A stretch of 8,146 nt of DNA from Pseudomonadota bacterium (GTDB taxonomy: Bacteria; Pseudomonadota; Gammaproteobacteria; Pseudomonadales; Pseudohongiellaceae), in assembly GCA_022563075.1 (NCBI GenBank), contig JADFOC010000097.1, forward strand, positions 1-8,146, read 5' to 3'. Positions 1 to 6,765 of this stretch are shown one piece after another; the first letter of the stretch is position 1; each line of letters starts with the position of its first letter. Under the pieces are notes generated by a model. It saw nothing but the letters and a program-made list of their open reading frames with translations. It was not told the origin of the DNA and ran no database searches. The translations under genes were made by a program, and so were the position numbers.

Positions 1-89
1 TTCAGGCAGCTTAGCACTCGGCGTTAGGACCGCTTGAAAGGTAATAAACATTTCTGCGCGATCCTGTCTTGATTGCTAACCTGCCTGAA
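1..89. repeat. Long imperfect inverted repeat (hairpin-forming)
   Basis: Positions 1-19 and the reverse complement of 71-89 agree at 17 of 19 bases (outer motif TTCAGGCAG.TTAGCA). Inside, 26-33 and 58-65 pair again at 7 of 8 positions (AGGA.CGC). Together they would fold into one long stem with an internal loop and an end loop around 34-57. The outer arm begins at base 1, so the element may continue outside the window. There is no T-run after either arm, so it does not look like a simple terminator. It lies just downstream of the minus-strand TerB-like gene. It could be a small dispersed repeat, a structured RNA or a decayed mobile-element end; I cannot decide which. Confidence 0.5.
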
Positions 90-152
90 AGCCTGAGGCA
101 TCACTGCATTGTTCAGAGGTGCCCTAAGTAAATTGAATGCGTTAATTGTCAC

Positions 153-674
153 TTAGCCTGGTTGCTCAATTTGCCGCAAGATTTGATCGCTACGTTTACT
201 CGATATGCCATACCATTCCGCGATCGATTCAATCAATGTAGATTCTTCCTCCGCCACCTGATTGTCCGCCACCGCCACGACAGCAGCCAGTGTAAAGGCA
301 GTTTCCCGGTCCTGACGGTCCGCACTAAGATGAGCACCTATCGATTGCAATCTGAATTCAACCCCTTGCTCTTCAGCGGCCAGTTCACATCGTTGCAACA
401 TGCCGTCCAGAATGCTTGACTCCAGAAACCCATGGGTGAGCATCAGCAGCGCCCCTCGAATCGCATCCTTCTCTGCTTCCGCGGCGTCACCATCGGCCAT
501 CATCATCAGATACATGGTTTCAGCAAAAGGCGCCACCCGGTCGATCGATGCCTGCTGTCTGTCGTCAATTTTATTTGGACTTTCTTTCGCCTCAGACGCT
601 TCTTGCAGTCGGCCGCTCTCGATGAGAGCATCGCGCAGTCGTCTAATGGTTTGAGTGTCAATATCAAGGCTCAT
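153..674 (-). CDS. TerB-like (tellurite resistance TerB / DjlA-type) domain protein
   Basis: This 173-residue cytosolic protein has no signal peptide or membrane segment. The first 45 residues are polar and charged and look like a linker. An all-helical TerB-type domain follows (about 46-170). It shows the two acidic signatures of the family: MMADGD at 58-63 with a following AEKDAIRG, and VAVADNQVAEEESTLI at 133-148, ending in IAEWYGIS. In characterised TerB proteins these acidic residues bind metal ions; TerB-domain proteins are linked to tellurite and envelope stress, but the role here is unknown. The ATG at 674 was chosen over longer TTG/CTG extensions because GGAG (686-689) lies 11 bases upstream and the family-like sequence begins only after it. 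A TATAAA -10-like box sits at 697-702 on the same strand, without a convincing -35. No other ter genes are nearby. Confidence 0.75.
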   Translation of the reverse strand: MSLDIDTQTIRRLRDALIESGRLQEASEAKESPNKIDDRQQASIDRVAPFAETMYLMMMADGDAAEAEKDAIRGALLMLTHGFLESSILDGMLQRCELAAEEQGVEFRLQSIGAHLSADRQDRETAFTLAAVVAVADNQVAEEESTLIESIAEWYGISSKRSDQILRQIEQPG

Positions 675-771
675 CGCGCAGTGGTCTCCACTTGTTTTTA
701 TATCCCTTGGCAGCGGAGTAAGAATACACAAGTCAGTTGGGCTGTGTCCTGTCTTTGGTGCAATCCATTTG

Positions 772-1002
772 CTAGAGAGTATTGCCCTCGCCTGCAATTT
801 CTAGCAGGTGAAAACTCTGTTTTCCAGTAACCTCGTCATCCAAAATGGCATAAGCATGCTCGAAGAAGAGTTCGTCCAATTCTGAGTCGTCAACCACCTG
901 GATTGGATAGGCCTGTGTTGGCAGATCTTCAATCGCGGGAACAGAGTAGATGAAAGAACTCTCTCTCGTCTCGTTGCTAAGGTAAGTAATAGCAGGCTTG
1001 CC
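772..1002 (-). pseudogene. Start-less 3' remnant of an unrecognised gene
   Basis: On the minus strand a frame of 76 sense codons runs from just after a TAG (1003-1005) to a TAG at 772-774. It has no ATG or credible GTG start. The translation looks like real protein, with an even mix of acidic and hydrophobic residues (for example SELDELFFEHAYAILDDEV and SFHLLEIAGEG), and no repeats. A second piece, about 1118-1029 in another frame (GFSSIQAQCYTTTDNSGQ), ends at a TAG 26 bases upstream. The two pieces become one frame if one copy of a 26-bp-offset repeat (GCCCTATTG at 1000-1008 and 1026-1034) is removed, leaving a single nonsense codon. I read this as a decayed gene whose 5' part is missing or was replaced by the plus-strand gene at 1162. 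I do not recognise the family. Confidence 0.5.
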
Positions 1003-1034
1003 CTATTGTATCACCAACCCAGCAAGCCCTATTG
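1000..1034. repeat. Short direct repeat with 26-bp offset
   Basis: GCCCTATTG occurs at 1000-1008 and again at 1026-1034, with similar flanks (GGCTT versus GCAAG upstream). An offset of 26 is not a multiple of three, so the duplication shifts the minus-strand reading frame that crosses it. It coincides with the break between the two pieces of the remnant gene. Confidence 0.5.
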
Positions 1035-1161
1035 AATCGGTGAAAACACGATCTGTCCCGAATTATCAGTCGTTGTGTAGCATTGAGCTTGAATGGAACT
1101 GAATCCTCCTGTAGGTATAGCCCTGCTTTTTAAAACCAATTCCACTAGGAGGAATGCACGA

Positions 1162-1530
1162 ATGTTACAACGAATTTTTTCAACCCTGGCTGTTATAGCC
1201 TTCTTGTTGTTGGGCAGTGTTGCCATGGCGGCTGATAATTCATCAGTCTTAGGTGGCTGGAATATGGAGCTAGACCTGCAAGGCCAGGTTTTCGCTCTCG
1301 ATTTAACAATTACCGAAACTGAGGAAGGGCTCGCTGGAACCATCAGTGCTGCCGAATTTCCTGAGAGTCCGATAAGCAATGTGACGTTTGACGGTGAAAC
1401 CCTGAAGTTTGATGCCGATGATCAACAGGGTGGTGTTGCCAAAGTATCGCTGAAATTGGCAAACAACGAACTGAAAGGGAGTATCGTGGCGGCAATGGGA
1501 GACATTCCTGCAGTTGCAACCAGGAAGTAG
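1162..1530 (+). CDS. Small exported protein of unknown function
   Basis: This 122-residue protein begins with a clear Sec signal peptide: MLQR, then a hydrophobic core (about 5-20) and SVAMA, with cleavage expected between residues 23 and 24. The mature part (about 99 residues) opens with LGGWNMELDLQGQ and goes on to GLAGTIS, SPISNVTFDGETLKF and ELKGSIVAAMG, ending in ATRK. The alternating polar and hydrophobic pattern suggests an all-beta, lipocalin- or barrel-like fold in the periplasm. Similar short Gly-Trp-start domains occur in many uncharacterised exported proteins, but I cannot name a function. The start at 1162 is fixed by AGGAGG at 1147-1152, nine bases upstream, and by the signal peptide; the longer frame from 1093 is rejected. 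It appears monocistronic, with a strong hairpin terminator 26 bases after the stop. Confidence 0.75.
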   Translation: MLQRIFSTLAVIAFLLLGSVAMAADNSSVLGGWNMELDLQGQVFALDLTITETEEGLAGTISAAEFPESPISNVTFDGETLKFDADDQQGGVAKVSLKLANNELKGSIVAAMGDIPAVATRK

Positions 1531-1556
1531 TTAAGGAAGCATCCAAAAACTAGGGA

Positions 1557-1595
1557 GGGCAGGGAGAATCTGAAGATGATTCTCCGGCCCTTTTT
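1557..1595 (+). terminator. Intrinsic terminator after the small exported protein gene
   Basis: GGGC (1557-1560) pairs with GCCC (1587-1590), and GGAGAATC (1563-1570) pairs perfectly with GATTCTCC (1578-1585). A 7-base loop and a 2/1 internal loop separate them. TTTTT (1591-1595) follows directly, so termination of plus-strand transcription is well supported. On the minus strand a T5 run occurs about 8 bases past the stem, so it may work weakly for the converging propeller gene as well. Confidence 0.85.
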
Positions 1596-1640
1596 CTTAT
1601 TTATTTAGCCTTAGGCCCAAGCCTGATATCGGGCAACCGA

Positions 1641-2690
1641 CTAGGGTCTCACCCGTACATACTTCTGCAGATTTCGAGGTCTGGGCTCACCGCCAAACAT
1701 ATTACCGCTACTGTCAACCGCCACAAATTCGGCGCCATTTCCTGCCGGGTCTCGCGGATCACCATAGGGCAATTGGATAAAATAATTCACCCAGCCCAAA
1801 TGCGCATCACCGACACGGATACCCATCTCCCAACCGGGATTCTGTAGATCATCGGACTCTGAATCGGCGACATAGATGTTGTCGTTGTCATCGAAGAAGA
1901 TGCCGCTGGGTCGACCGAACTGGGTCCAGCTGTTGATGAACTCGCCGTCCTGATCGAACAGTTGCACGCGGTTATTGGAACGATCGCCCACGAACAAGCG
2001 GCCGCGCTGATCGATGGCGATGGTATGCAGGGTTCGAAATTCTCCCGGCGCATAACCAGTCTGGCCCCAGGCTTTAATGAAGCGACCCTCGCTATTGAAT
2101 TTCACTACCCGATTATTGCCATTTAGCGCATGACCGTCGGCCACGAAAATATCCCCGTTGTCACCTATCACCACATCCGCCGGTGAAATGAATTGGTTGT
2201 CGCCGCTTCCGGGCTGACCAGGTGTGCCCAGCACCATTAGTACTTCGCCAGTGGGGCTGAATTTGATTACCTGATGACCACGGGTATCGCCTTCAGGAAT
2301 ATTCGCGTCGGCTACACCATCGGTGACCCAGACATTGCCGTTATCATCGACATCGATGCCATGGGGCCAGATGAACATGCCGCTACCGAAACTCTCCACC
2401 ACCTTGCCATCGCTATCAAATTTCAGCACGGGGTCCAGGTCCGAATCCAGACACTCATTGCCAAATCGATCTGCGCCGGCATCACAGCGCACTACGGCCC
2501 AGATGTGTATGCCGTCAGGATCTACATCTAGATCGCCAACCGCGCCAAACACACGCCCGTCGGGCAGGCTGGCCCAGGTATCGACGGTGGCATAGGGGTT
2601 CGAATAGGCTTGAGCATGCGCGGTACTGATGGCGACGCAAGAGACAAGTGTGGTACATACGGTTACTAACAGTTTCTTTGAAAGTGACAT
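1641..2690 (-). CDS. Exported NHL-repeat beta-propeller, peptidyl-hydroxyglycine amidating lyase-like
   Basis: The 349-residue product starts with a Sec signal peptide (hydrophobic stretch about 7-22, cleavage probably after AHA at 24-26). The rest is a series of NHL-type blades: LDPVLKFDSDG (85-95), PHGIDVDDNGNVWVTD (109-124), SPADVVIGDNGDIFVADG (169-186), LHTIAIDQRGRLFVGDRSNNRVQLFD (221-246), RPSGIFFDDNDNIYVADS (260-277) and AEFVAVDSSGN (320-330). This matches bacterial proteins annotated as peptidyl-alpha-hydroxyglycine alpha-amidating lyase family. Animal enzymes use three zinc histidines; His110 and His222 match the first two, but the third position appears to be Glu321. Arg68 lies where the animal catalytic Arg would be. 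The only two mature cysteines, 69 and 80, could form a disulfide. The substrate is unknown and lyase activity is not assured. The ATG at 2690 has AGGA (2699-2702) eight bases upstream. Confidence 0.8.
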   Translation of the reverse strand: MSLSKKLLVTVCTTLVSCVAISTAHAQAYSNPYATVDTWASLPDGRVFGAVGDLDVDPDGIHIWAVVRCDAGADRFGNECLDSDLDPVLKFDSDGKVVESFGSGMFIWPHGIDVDDNGNVWVTDGVADANIPEGDTRGHQVIKFSPTGEVLMVLGTPGQPGSGDNQFISPADVVIGDNGDIFVADGHALNGNNRVVKFNSEGRFIKAWGQTGYAPGEFRTLHTIAIDQRGRLFVGDRSNNRVQLFDQDGEFINSWTQFGRPSGIFFDDNDNIYVADSESDDLQNPGWEMGIRVGDAHLGWVNYFIQLPYGDPRDPAGNGAEFVAVDSSGNMFGGEPRPRNLQKYVRVRP

Positions 2691-2707
2691 TATTATTATC
2701 CTCGCTG

Positions 2708-2736
2708 TTTATAAGCACAGGATGTCACTATTTGAA
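2708..2736 (-). promoter_or_regulatory. Candidate sigma70-type promoter for the propeller gene
   Basis: Read on the minus strand, TTCAAA (2731-2736, 4 of 6 to consensus) lies 17 bases before TATAAA (2708-2713, 5 of 6). Transcription would start near 2701, leaving a very short leader that would overlap the ribosome site at 2699-2702. That makes this only a moderate candidate. Confidence 0.3.
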
Positions 2737-2810
2737 CGGAGTTGGCAAGGGAATAAGTAGGGCTGCCGGTCACTATTTCGCCTTTTCCGGTGCATGCAAA
2801 CAACTCTTTA

Positions 2811-2838
2811 TTGACTGTCAATGCAACTTTACTTCAAT
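2811..2838 (+). promoter_or_regulatory. Candidate promoter with overlapping palindrome, upstream of 2906 gene
   Basis: TTGACT (2811-2816, 5 of 6 to the -35 consensus) is followed after 16 bases by TTCAAT (2833-2838, 4 of 6). Transcription would begin near 2845, about 60 bases before the start codon. The -35 is part of a perfect 11-base palindrome, TTGACTGTCAA (2811-2821), which could bind a dimeric regulator. Both assignments rest on sequence alone. Confidence 0.35.
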
Positions 2839-2905
2839 CTGTCTCGTCCAATGGTTATCTGCAGGTATTGTAGTTACAAGACTGAATCCTACGATGGTGA
2901 AGAAA

Positions 2906-3673
2906 ATGAAGTACTGTTTGATTTTGATATTGTTCCTGATGGGTAGCCAGGCCGTAAATAGTCAGAATGCAACCCTCTTGCAGGGCGATACATTATCCGC
3001 AAACGATGTAATCACGTTACATGTGGAAGCGATCGGAGGAAGCGAAGCAATTCAATCGATTCGTAACCTGCACTTTCTAATAGAGATTACGGAGCCTGCG
3101 TTCAAAGCGAAGGGGGATTATCGGGTGACTCGCAGCGGCTTCATGCGCATTGACATTTTTATCGACGATAAGCGTGTGTTCAGTGAAGGCATAGATTCGA
3201 GTGGGGGCTGGCAGCAGGACGGTATGGAGGCTGAAGTTACAGACATCAGTAATGCTGGATTAGCCGCATTAGAGCGAGGTGTTGATCAGAATATTTTAGG
3301 GCTTTACGATTTATCTTCTCGGGGCCATCATGCCGAGCTGTTCGGCAGAGAACAGCTGGATGAGGTGAATTACTATGTGATTAAGGTAGTTACGTTTGAC
3401 GGTTACGAGCGTCACTATTACATTAATCCTAAAAGTTGGTATATCGAACGCGTCAGGGAAACCAGTGCGCTACACCCAGATATTGACAGTGATGAAAAAC
3501 CGACTGAAACTGTTTATGATTATTTCATCCCGCTTTGTGGAGTAATATACAGCAGGCACGATATCAAAATTGAGATGATGTCGAATCGAGAGATTCAACG
3601 AACAAGCATTATCGACGCCAGTTGTAATGAAGACGTGGAATTTCTTGAAATAGCTCGTCCTCAAAGCTTGTAA
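2906..3673 (+). CDS. Exported protein of unknown function, possibly LolA-like fold
   Basis: This 255-residue protein has a short Sec signal peptide (MKYCLILILFLMGSQAVNSQ, cleavage near residue 20). The mature part begins with a helix resembling VITLHVEAIGGSEAIQSIRNL (35-55), a pattern common at the start of exported proteins that resemble outer-membrane lipoprotein carriers (LolA/LppX type). It continues with beta-rich sequence such as GDYRVTRSGFMRIDIFID (70-87) and YYVIKVVTFDGYERHYYINPKSWYIERV (156-183). This suggests a half-barrel that holds a hydrophobic ligand, but that is inference. Mature cysteines 211 and 240 could pair. The start at 2906 is preferred because GGTGA (2896-2900) lies five bases upstream; an ATG four codons earlier (2894) lacks a ribosome site. 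It is divergent from the propeller gene, with about 215 bases between them. Confidence 0.65.
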   Translation: MKYCLILILFLMGSQAVNSQNATLLQGDTLSANDVITLHVEAIGGSEAIQSIRNLHFLIEITEPAFKAKGDYRVTRSGFMRIDIFIDDKRVFSEGIDSSGGWQQDGMEAEVTDISNAGLAALERGVDQNILGLYDLSSRGHHAELFGREQLDEVNYYVIKVVTFDGYERHYYINPKSWYIERVRETSALHPDIDSDEKPTETVYDYFIPLCGVIYSRHDIKIEMMSNREIQRTSIIDASCNEDVEFLEIARPQSL

Positions 3674-3682
3674 GGGAAAAAT

Positions 3683-3718
3683 GGGTCGGAGGAATTAACG
3701 AGTAATCCTTCCGGACCC
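3683..3718. terminator. Bidirectional intrinsic terminator between convergent genes
   Basis: The 5' arm 3683-3697 (GGGTCGGAGG...) pairs with 3703-3718 (...CCTTCCGGACCC): 14 pairs including one G-T, one mismatch, one bulged G and a five-base loop. On the plus strand it is followed by T-rich sequence (3719-3740). On the minus strand it is followed by ATTTTTCCC (complement of 3674-3682), a better T-run. It sits 10 bases after the stop of the plus gene and 16 bases beyond the stop of the minus gene, so it can serve both. Confidence 0.8.
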
Positions 3719-3733
3719 TTGGTATTTCTTTCT

Positions 3734-4972
3734 CTATTTGTAGATGATTTCTCGCATGGCGCCATGTAGCTGTACTGAGTAGAAGATGTCGTCGTTCTGG
3801 ATCATTCCGACAAAAACTACATTTTCTACTGGATCAATCCAGAACCAGGAACCGGCAATACCCCACCACCAGTGTGTGCCTTCTGGCGCTCCGTTGAATG
3901 CATCGGAATCATTGACGATGGCGAAATCCACACCGAACACATTGCCGGGATACAGTTGTCCAATGCCGCTAATGGAATCCGGTAATTGATTGCTGCGCAT
4001 GATCTGCACCGCTTCTTCTGAAAGAATGCGGGTACCAGCTAAAATGCCGCCGTTTAAATGCATCTGCGCAAATTTCATGTAGTCGCCAGCCGTTGAAGTC
4101 AAACCACCACCACCGGACAAAAACTTAGGCGCTTGCAAGAACGTGCCGGTATCACTTCGCCGCAGTTTGCCATCGGAATCGGGGGCATATTGCCGGGCCA
4201 AGCGATCGGCGTTCTCTGGCTTAACATAGAAGCCGGTGTCCACCATGCCCAGAGGATCGAAGATGCGCTCCTGCAGGAATTCATCGAAAGTCTGCCCGGA
4301 GAGTACTTCCACCAGGTAGCCCTGCACATCGACAGAAATACTGTAGACCCATTCCGACCCAGGTTGTGAGTTCAGTGGAATGTCAGCCAGCGCCGGTATC
4401 GATTCTGCCAGCGTATAGTTGGGCATATTCATGATACCTGCTTTTACGTAGGCCATCGCGATCGGGCCTTGGGACAGGGGTGGTGTGTAAAGCAGGCCAC
4501 CGGTGTGGCTCATCAATTCACGAATGGTCATGGGATGATCGGTTGCTACCGTCTCGAAGCTACCATCATCATTCTGGGACACGAACACTTCCATGCCGGC
4601 CAAAGCCGGAATGTGTTGTTCCAACGGATCACTCAATTCGAACCTGCCTTCGTCGTGCAGGATCATCAAGGCGGTACCGGCGATCGGTTTGGTCATGGAG
4701 AAAATGCGAAAGATAGTATCGGTGCTCATCGGCACCTGATCTTCCACATTCTGGTAACCGAGGGCTGCCGTCATCTGAATCTCACCGTCTTTAGCCACCA
4801 TGACCACCGCGCCTGATAACCTGTTGGCGTCGATGCGAGCCTGTAAATCGGCTGAGATAGCATCCAGCCTGGCTTGCTCGATCTCGGCGCTGGCGGAAAC
4901 TGCGCCAAAAACAAAAACCAGCGACAGCCATGCCGTTAATATTCTGGTACTTATGATTCTCCCAATCATCAT
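3734..4972 (-). CDS. Exported serine hydrolase, beta-lactamase / EstB family (PF00144)
   Basis: The 412-residue protein has a Sec signal peptide (Arg5 and Arg10, hydrophobic 11-25, cleavage after ASA at 27-29). The mature enzyme carries the marks of the class C beta-lactamase and esterase clan. The nucleophile motif is SMTK (92-95), with Ser92 attacking and Lys95 as base. MSHTGGL (154-160) is the usual helix motif, YSIS (210-213) supplies the catalytic Tyr in place of YxN, and GIAG (371-374) in WWWGIAGSWFWIDP replaces the KTG/HxG strand. The YS dyad and missing Asn favour an esterase or D-Ala peptidase-like role over true beta-lactamase activity. The substrate is unknown; the site is the periplasm. 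The ATG at 4972 has GAGGGG (4979-4984) six bases upstream; an ATG directly after it (4969) is equally possible, while the frame from 5005 adds residues before the signal peptide. It appears monocistronic: 194 bases separate it from the MATE gene. Confidence 0.88.
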   Translation of the reverse strand: MMIGRIISTRILTAWLSLVFVFGAVSASAEIEQARLDAISADLQARIDANRLSGAVVMVAKDGEIQMTAALGYQNVEDQVPMSTDTIFRIFSMTKPIAGTALMILHDEGRFELSDPLEQHIPALAGMEVFVSQNDDGSFETVATDHPMTIRELMSHTGGLLYTPPLSQGPIAMAYVKAGIMNMPNYTLAESIPALADIPLNSQPGSEWVYSISVDVQGYLVEVLSGQTFDEFLQERIFDPLGMVDTGFYVKPENADRLARQYAPDSDGKLRRSDTGTFLQAPKFLSGGGGLTSTAGDYMKFAQMHLNGGILAGTRILSEEAVQIMRSNQLPDSISGIGQLYPGNVFGVDFAIVNDSDAFNGAPEGTHWWWGIAGSWFWIDPVENVVFVGMIQNDDIFYSVQLHGAMREIIYK

Positions 4973-5166
4973 TGATTTCCCCTCGGTACTATTTGGTCGA
5001 TGCAAAGAGGGCGTATTACAGCATCAATGCGGGCTTGAGTAAAACCAGGACAGAGGTAGAACTAGGGCATTAGCCCGAACTGAAAAAGCAGTAGGTTGAG
5101 CCGTGCCCAGATAGCGATGACGGAGCTGCCGACGCCTGTTTCTTGCTAGGCATCGTTCCTGCTGGA

Positions 5167-6528
5167 TCAATTAGTAGCCGGATTAGCTTCTAGATTATTT
5201 AGCTTGCGGGCAAACTCTCTTCGAATTAATAGATAACTAACGATGGCCTGGATAGTCACAGCGAGAATGGAAACGTACCAAACCTGATTGATCTCGAAGT
5301 CCGGCTGATTTTTGAGATAGATCGCCGTAGGGATAAACACCAACAGTCGCACCGCCGAGCTGATCAGAGCGGGTCGTGTATTACCGAGGCCCTGAAAGGT
5401 GCCCGATGCCGTGAACACGATTCCTTGCGCAACGAAATTTATTGAAATGAGCCGCAGGAACACACTGCCTACCTCGACAATCTCAGGATCCTCGGTGAAA
5501 AAGGCAATGAGCAGCTCAGGTCGCCATTGCAGAAACAGGGTGGTTAAAAGCATAAGGCCGGCGCTGATGATCATGCCGTTGTAGCAAGTCTCACGCACTC
5601 TATCTCCCAGTCCGGCACCGAAGTTTTGACCAATAATAGGTCCTACCGCGAAGGCCACTGCCATCATCGGTAAGAAGATCGATTGCATGACCCGACCGCC
5701 GATGCTGAAGCCGGCTTGGGCGGTGGCGCCGAAATCCTGGATCAGCCAATACACCATAGAGAAATACACGAACATCAGTGCCATCTCGCCGCCGGCGGGC
5801 AGGCCGATATCCAGCATCCGCCACCAGATATCGAAGCGTGGCCGCCACAACTTCTTTTGAAAAGACACGTATTTTTCCAACTTGAAAAAATACAGAGTGA
5901 GCATGATTACGCCGACGGCGATGGAGATAGTGCTAGCCAGGCCGGCGCCGAGAACACCGAGGGCAGGACCAGGACCCCAACCGGCGATCAGGATCGGGGC
6001 CAGTAGGGTGTTGAGGAGAACCGTTATGACCTGCACCAGCATGGCTGGATTCACAATGCCGGTTGCCCGCAGGGACGAGGCCATCGCCATCATGGCAAAC
6101 TGCAGGGCCATGCCCGGCAGAAACCAGTAGAGAAAGGTGAGGCCTTCGCTCAACGCTGCTTCGTCGGCGGTGATACTGGCGAGAAAGCTCTCCGCCAGCA
6201 GATAGCCGCCAAGCAGGGTGATGACAGCAAATATCCCAGACAATACCAGACACTGATTGAATAGCAGATTTGCCTCTTCCTGATTCTTCTGACCCACCGC
6301 CTGCGAGATAAGTGCTACTGCACTGACCCCTAATACCTGTGTTAGCGCCATGATCATGAACAGCAAGGTGCCCGCCGTGCCGACACCGGCCACCGCCTCT
6401 TCACCAAGAGCCGCGACAAAATACAGATCCACAAGCAAATACAGAGTTTGAAAAATCATCCCTGCAGCGATGGGCCATGCCATAGTCAAAATAATTTTGG
6501 TAGTAGATCCTTGTGTTAGATCTTTCAT
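5167..6528 (-). CDS. MATE family multidrug/cation efflux transporter
   Basis: This 453-residue integral inner-membrane protein has about 12 hydrophobic segments, the usual size and topology for MATE exporters. These pumps expel cationic drugs or metabolites in exchange for Na+ or H+. The two halves are related, as expected. Family patterns are TKIILTMAWPIAAGMIFQTLY then LVDLYFVAALGEEAVAGVG in the first helices, SLRATGIVNPAM (152-163) in half one, GPIIGQNFGAGLGDRVRE (296-313) at the start of half two, and GTFQGLGNTRPAL (376-388). The C-terminal tail (from about 436) is charged and cytosolic. The start at 6528 is supported by GGAG (6538-6541) nine bases upstream and by the conserved N-terminus. 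Substrate and coupling ion cannot be told from sequence alone. It shares its strand with the serine hydrolase, but the 194-base gap speaks against tight coupling. An operator-like repeat lies upstream at 6607-6627. Confidence 0.92.
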   Translation of the reverse strand: MKDLTQGSTTKIILTMAWPIAAGMIFQTLYLLVDLYFVAALGEEAVAGVGTAGTLLFMIMALTQVLGVSAVALISQAVGQKNQEEANLLFNQCLVLSGIFAVITLLGGYLLAESFLASITADEAALSEGLTFLYWFLPGMALQFAMMAMASSLRATGIVNPAMLVQVITVLLNTLLAPILIAGWGPGPALGVLGAGLASTISIAVGVIMLTLYFFKLEKYVSFQKKLWRPRFDIWWRMLDIGLPAGGEMALMFVYFSMVYWLIQDFGATAQAGFSIGGRVMQSIFLPMMAVAFAVGPIIGQNFGAGLGDRVRETCYNGMIISAGLMLLTTLFLQWRPELLIAFFTEDPEIVEVGSVFLRLISINFVAQGIVFTASGTFQGLGNTRPALISSAVRLLVFIPTAIYLKNQPDFEINQVWYVSILAVTIQAIVSYLLIRREFARKLNNLEANPATN

Positions 6529-6765
6529 CTAAAACGACTCCATAGAAGAGAGTGTTGCGGCGGACTAGTTTTGGTAGCAGTCGGCTCGGCGAGTCGATGC
6601 AAATTATTAACCAAGAGATTTGGTCAATCTTGAAGCGGCGTAAGGGTAACACCAATTGGATAAAAAAGGTGAAAGCATTTAGCAGGAAAATAAAAAAGCG
6701 AAGAGTTTTTAGTAGCAATAGTTAATAAAATTACTTGCTGAGCTATCATTTTAACTCAGAATAAT
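6529..6765. other. AT-rich non-coding stretch upstream of MATE gene
   Basis: Apart from the operator-like repeat at 6607-6627 and a short 5-bp-arm inverted repeat (CTGAG/CTCAG, 6738-6759), I see nothing. The only open frame on either strand extends out of the MATE coding region antisense or upstream, and it has no ribosome site or family features. Confidence 0.5.
6607..6627 (-). promoter_or_regulatory. Operator-like inverted repeat upstream of the MATE gene
   Basis: On the minus strand the site reads TTGACCAA, five bases, TTGGTTAA: arms match at 7 of 8 positions. The left arm contains TTGACC, a good -35-like hexamer (5 of 6). Hexamers at the right distance for a -10 are poor (TAATTT at spacing 15), so the promoter is uncertain. 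The arrangement would suit repression of the pump gene by a dimeric regulator. No regulator gene is in the window. Confidence 0.35.

Noticed and set aside
675..797. N-terminal extension of the TerB-like protein (41 more residues)
   Set aside because: It begins with a non-ATG codon, overlaps the end of the upstream remnant frame and lacks family features. The ATG at 674 has a ribosome site.
1029..1379. 116-residue minus-strand frame
   Set aside because: Most of it is antisense to the small exported protein gene at 1162-1530, and it has no ribosome site. Only its end (about 1118-1029) is kept as possible gene remnant.
2648..2905. N-terminal extension of the plus-strand frame with a lipoprotein-like sequence (LLSSLFISTGC)
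   Set aside because: It is antisense to the signal peptide and start of the propeller gene, whose codons and ribosome site are convincing. The lipobox resemblance comes from the complement of a hydrophobic signal sequence.
4133..4816. Open plus-strand frames within the serine hydrolase region
   Set aside because: They are shadows of the well-supported minus-strand enzyme, with no ribosome sites or domains.
5065..5076. GGGC-ATTA-GCCC hairpin between the serine hydrolase and MATE genes
   Set aside because: The stem is only four pairs, with no T-run directly after it on either strand, so it is too weak to call a terminator.
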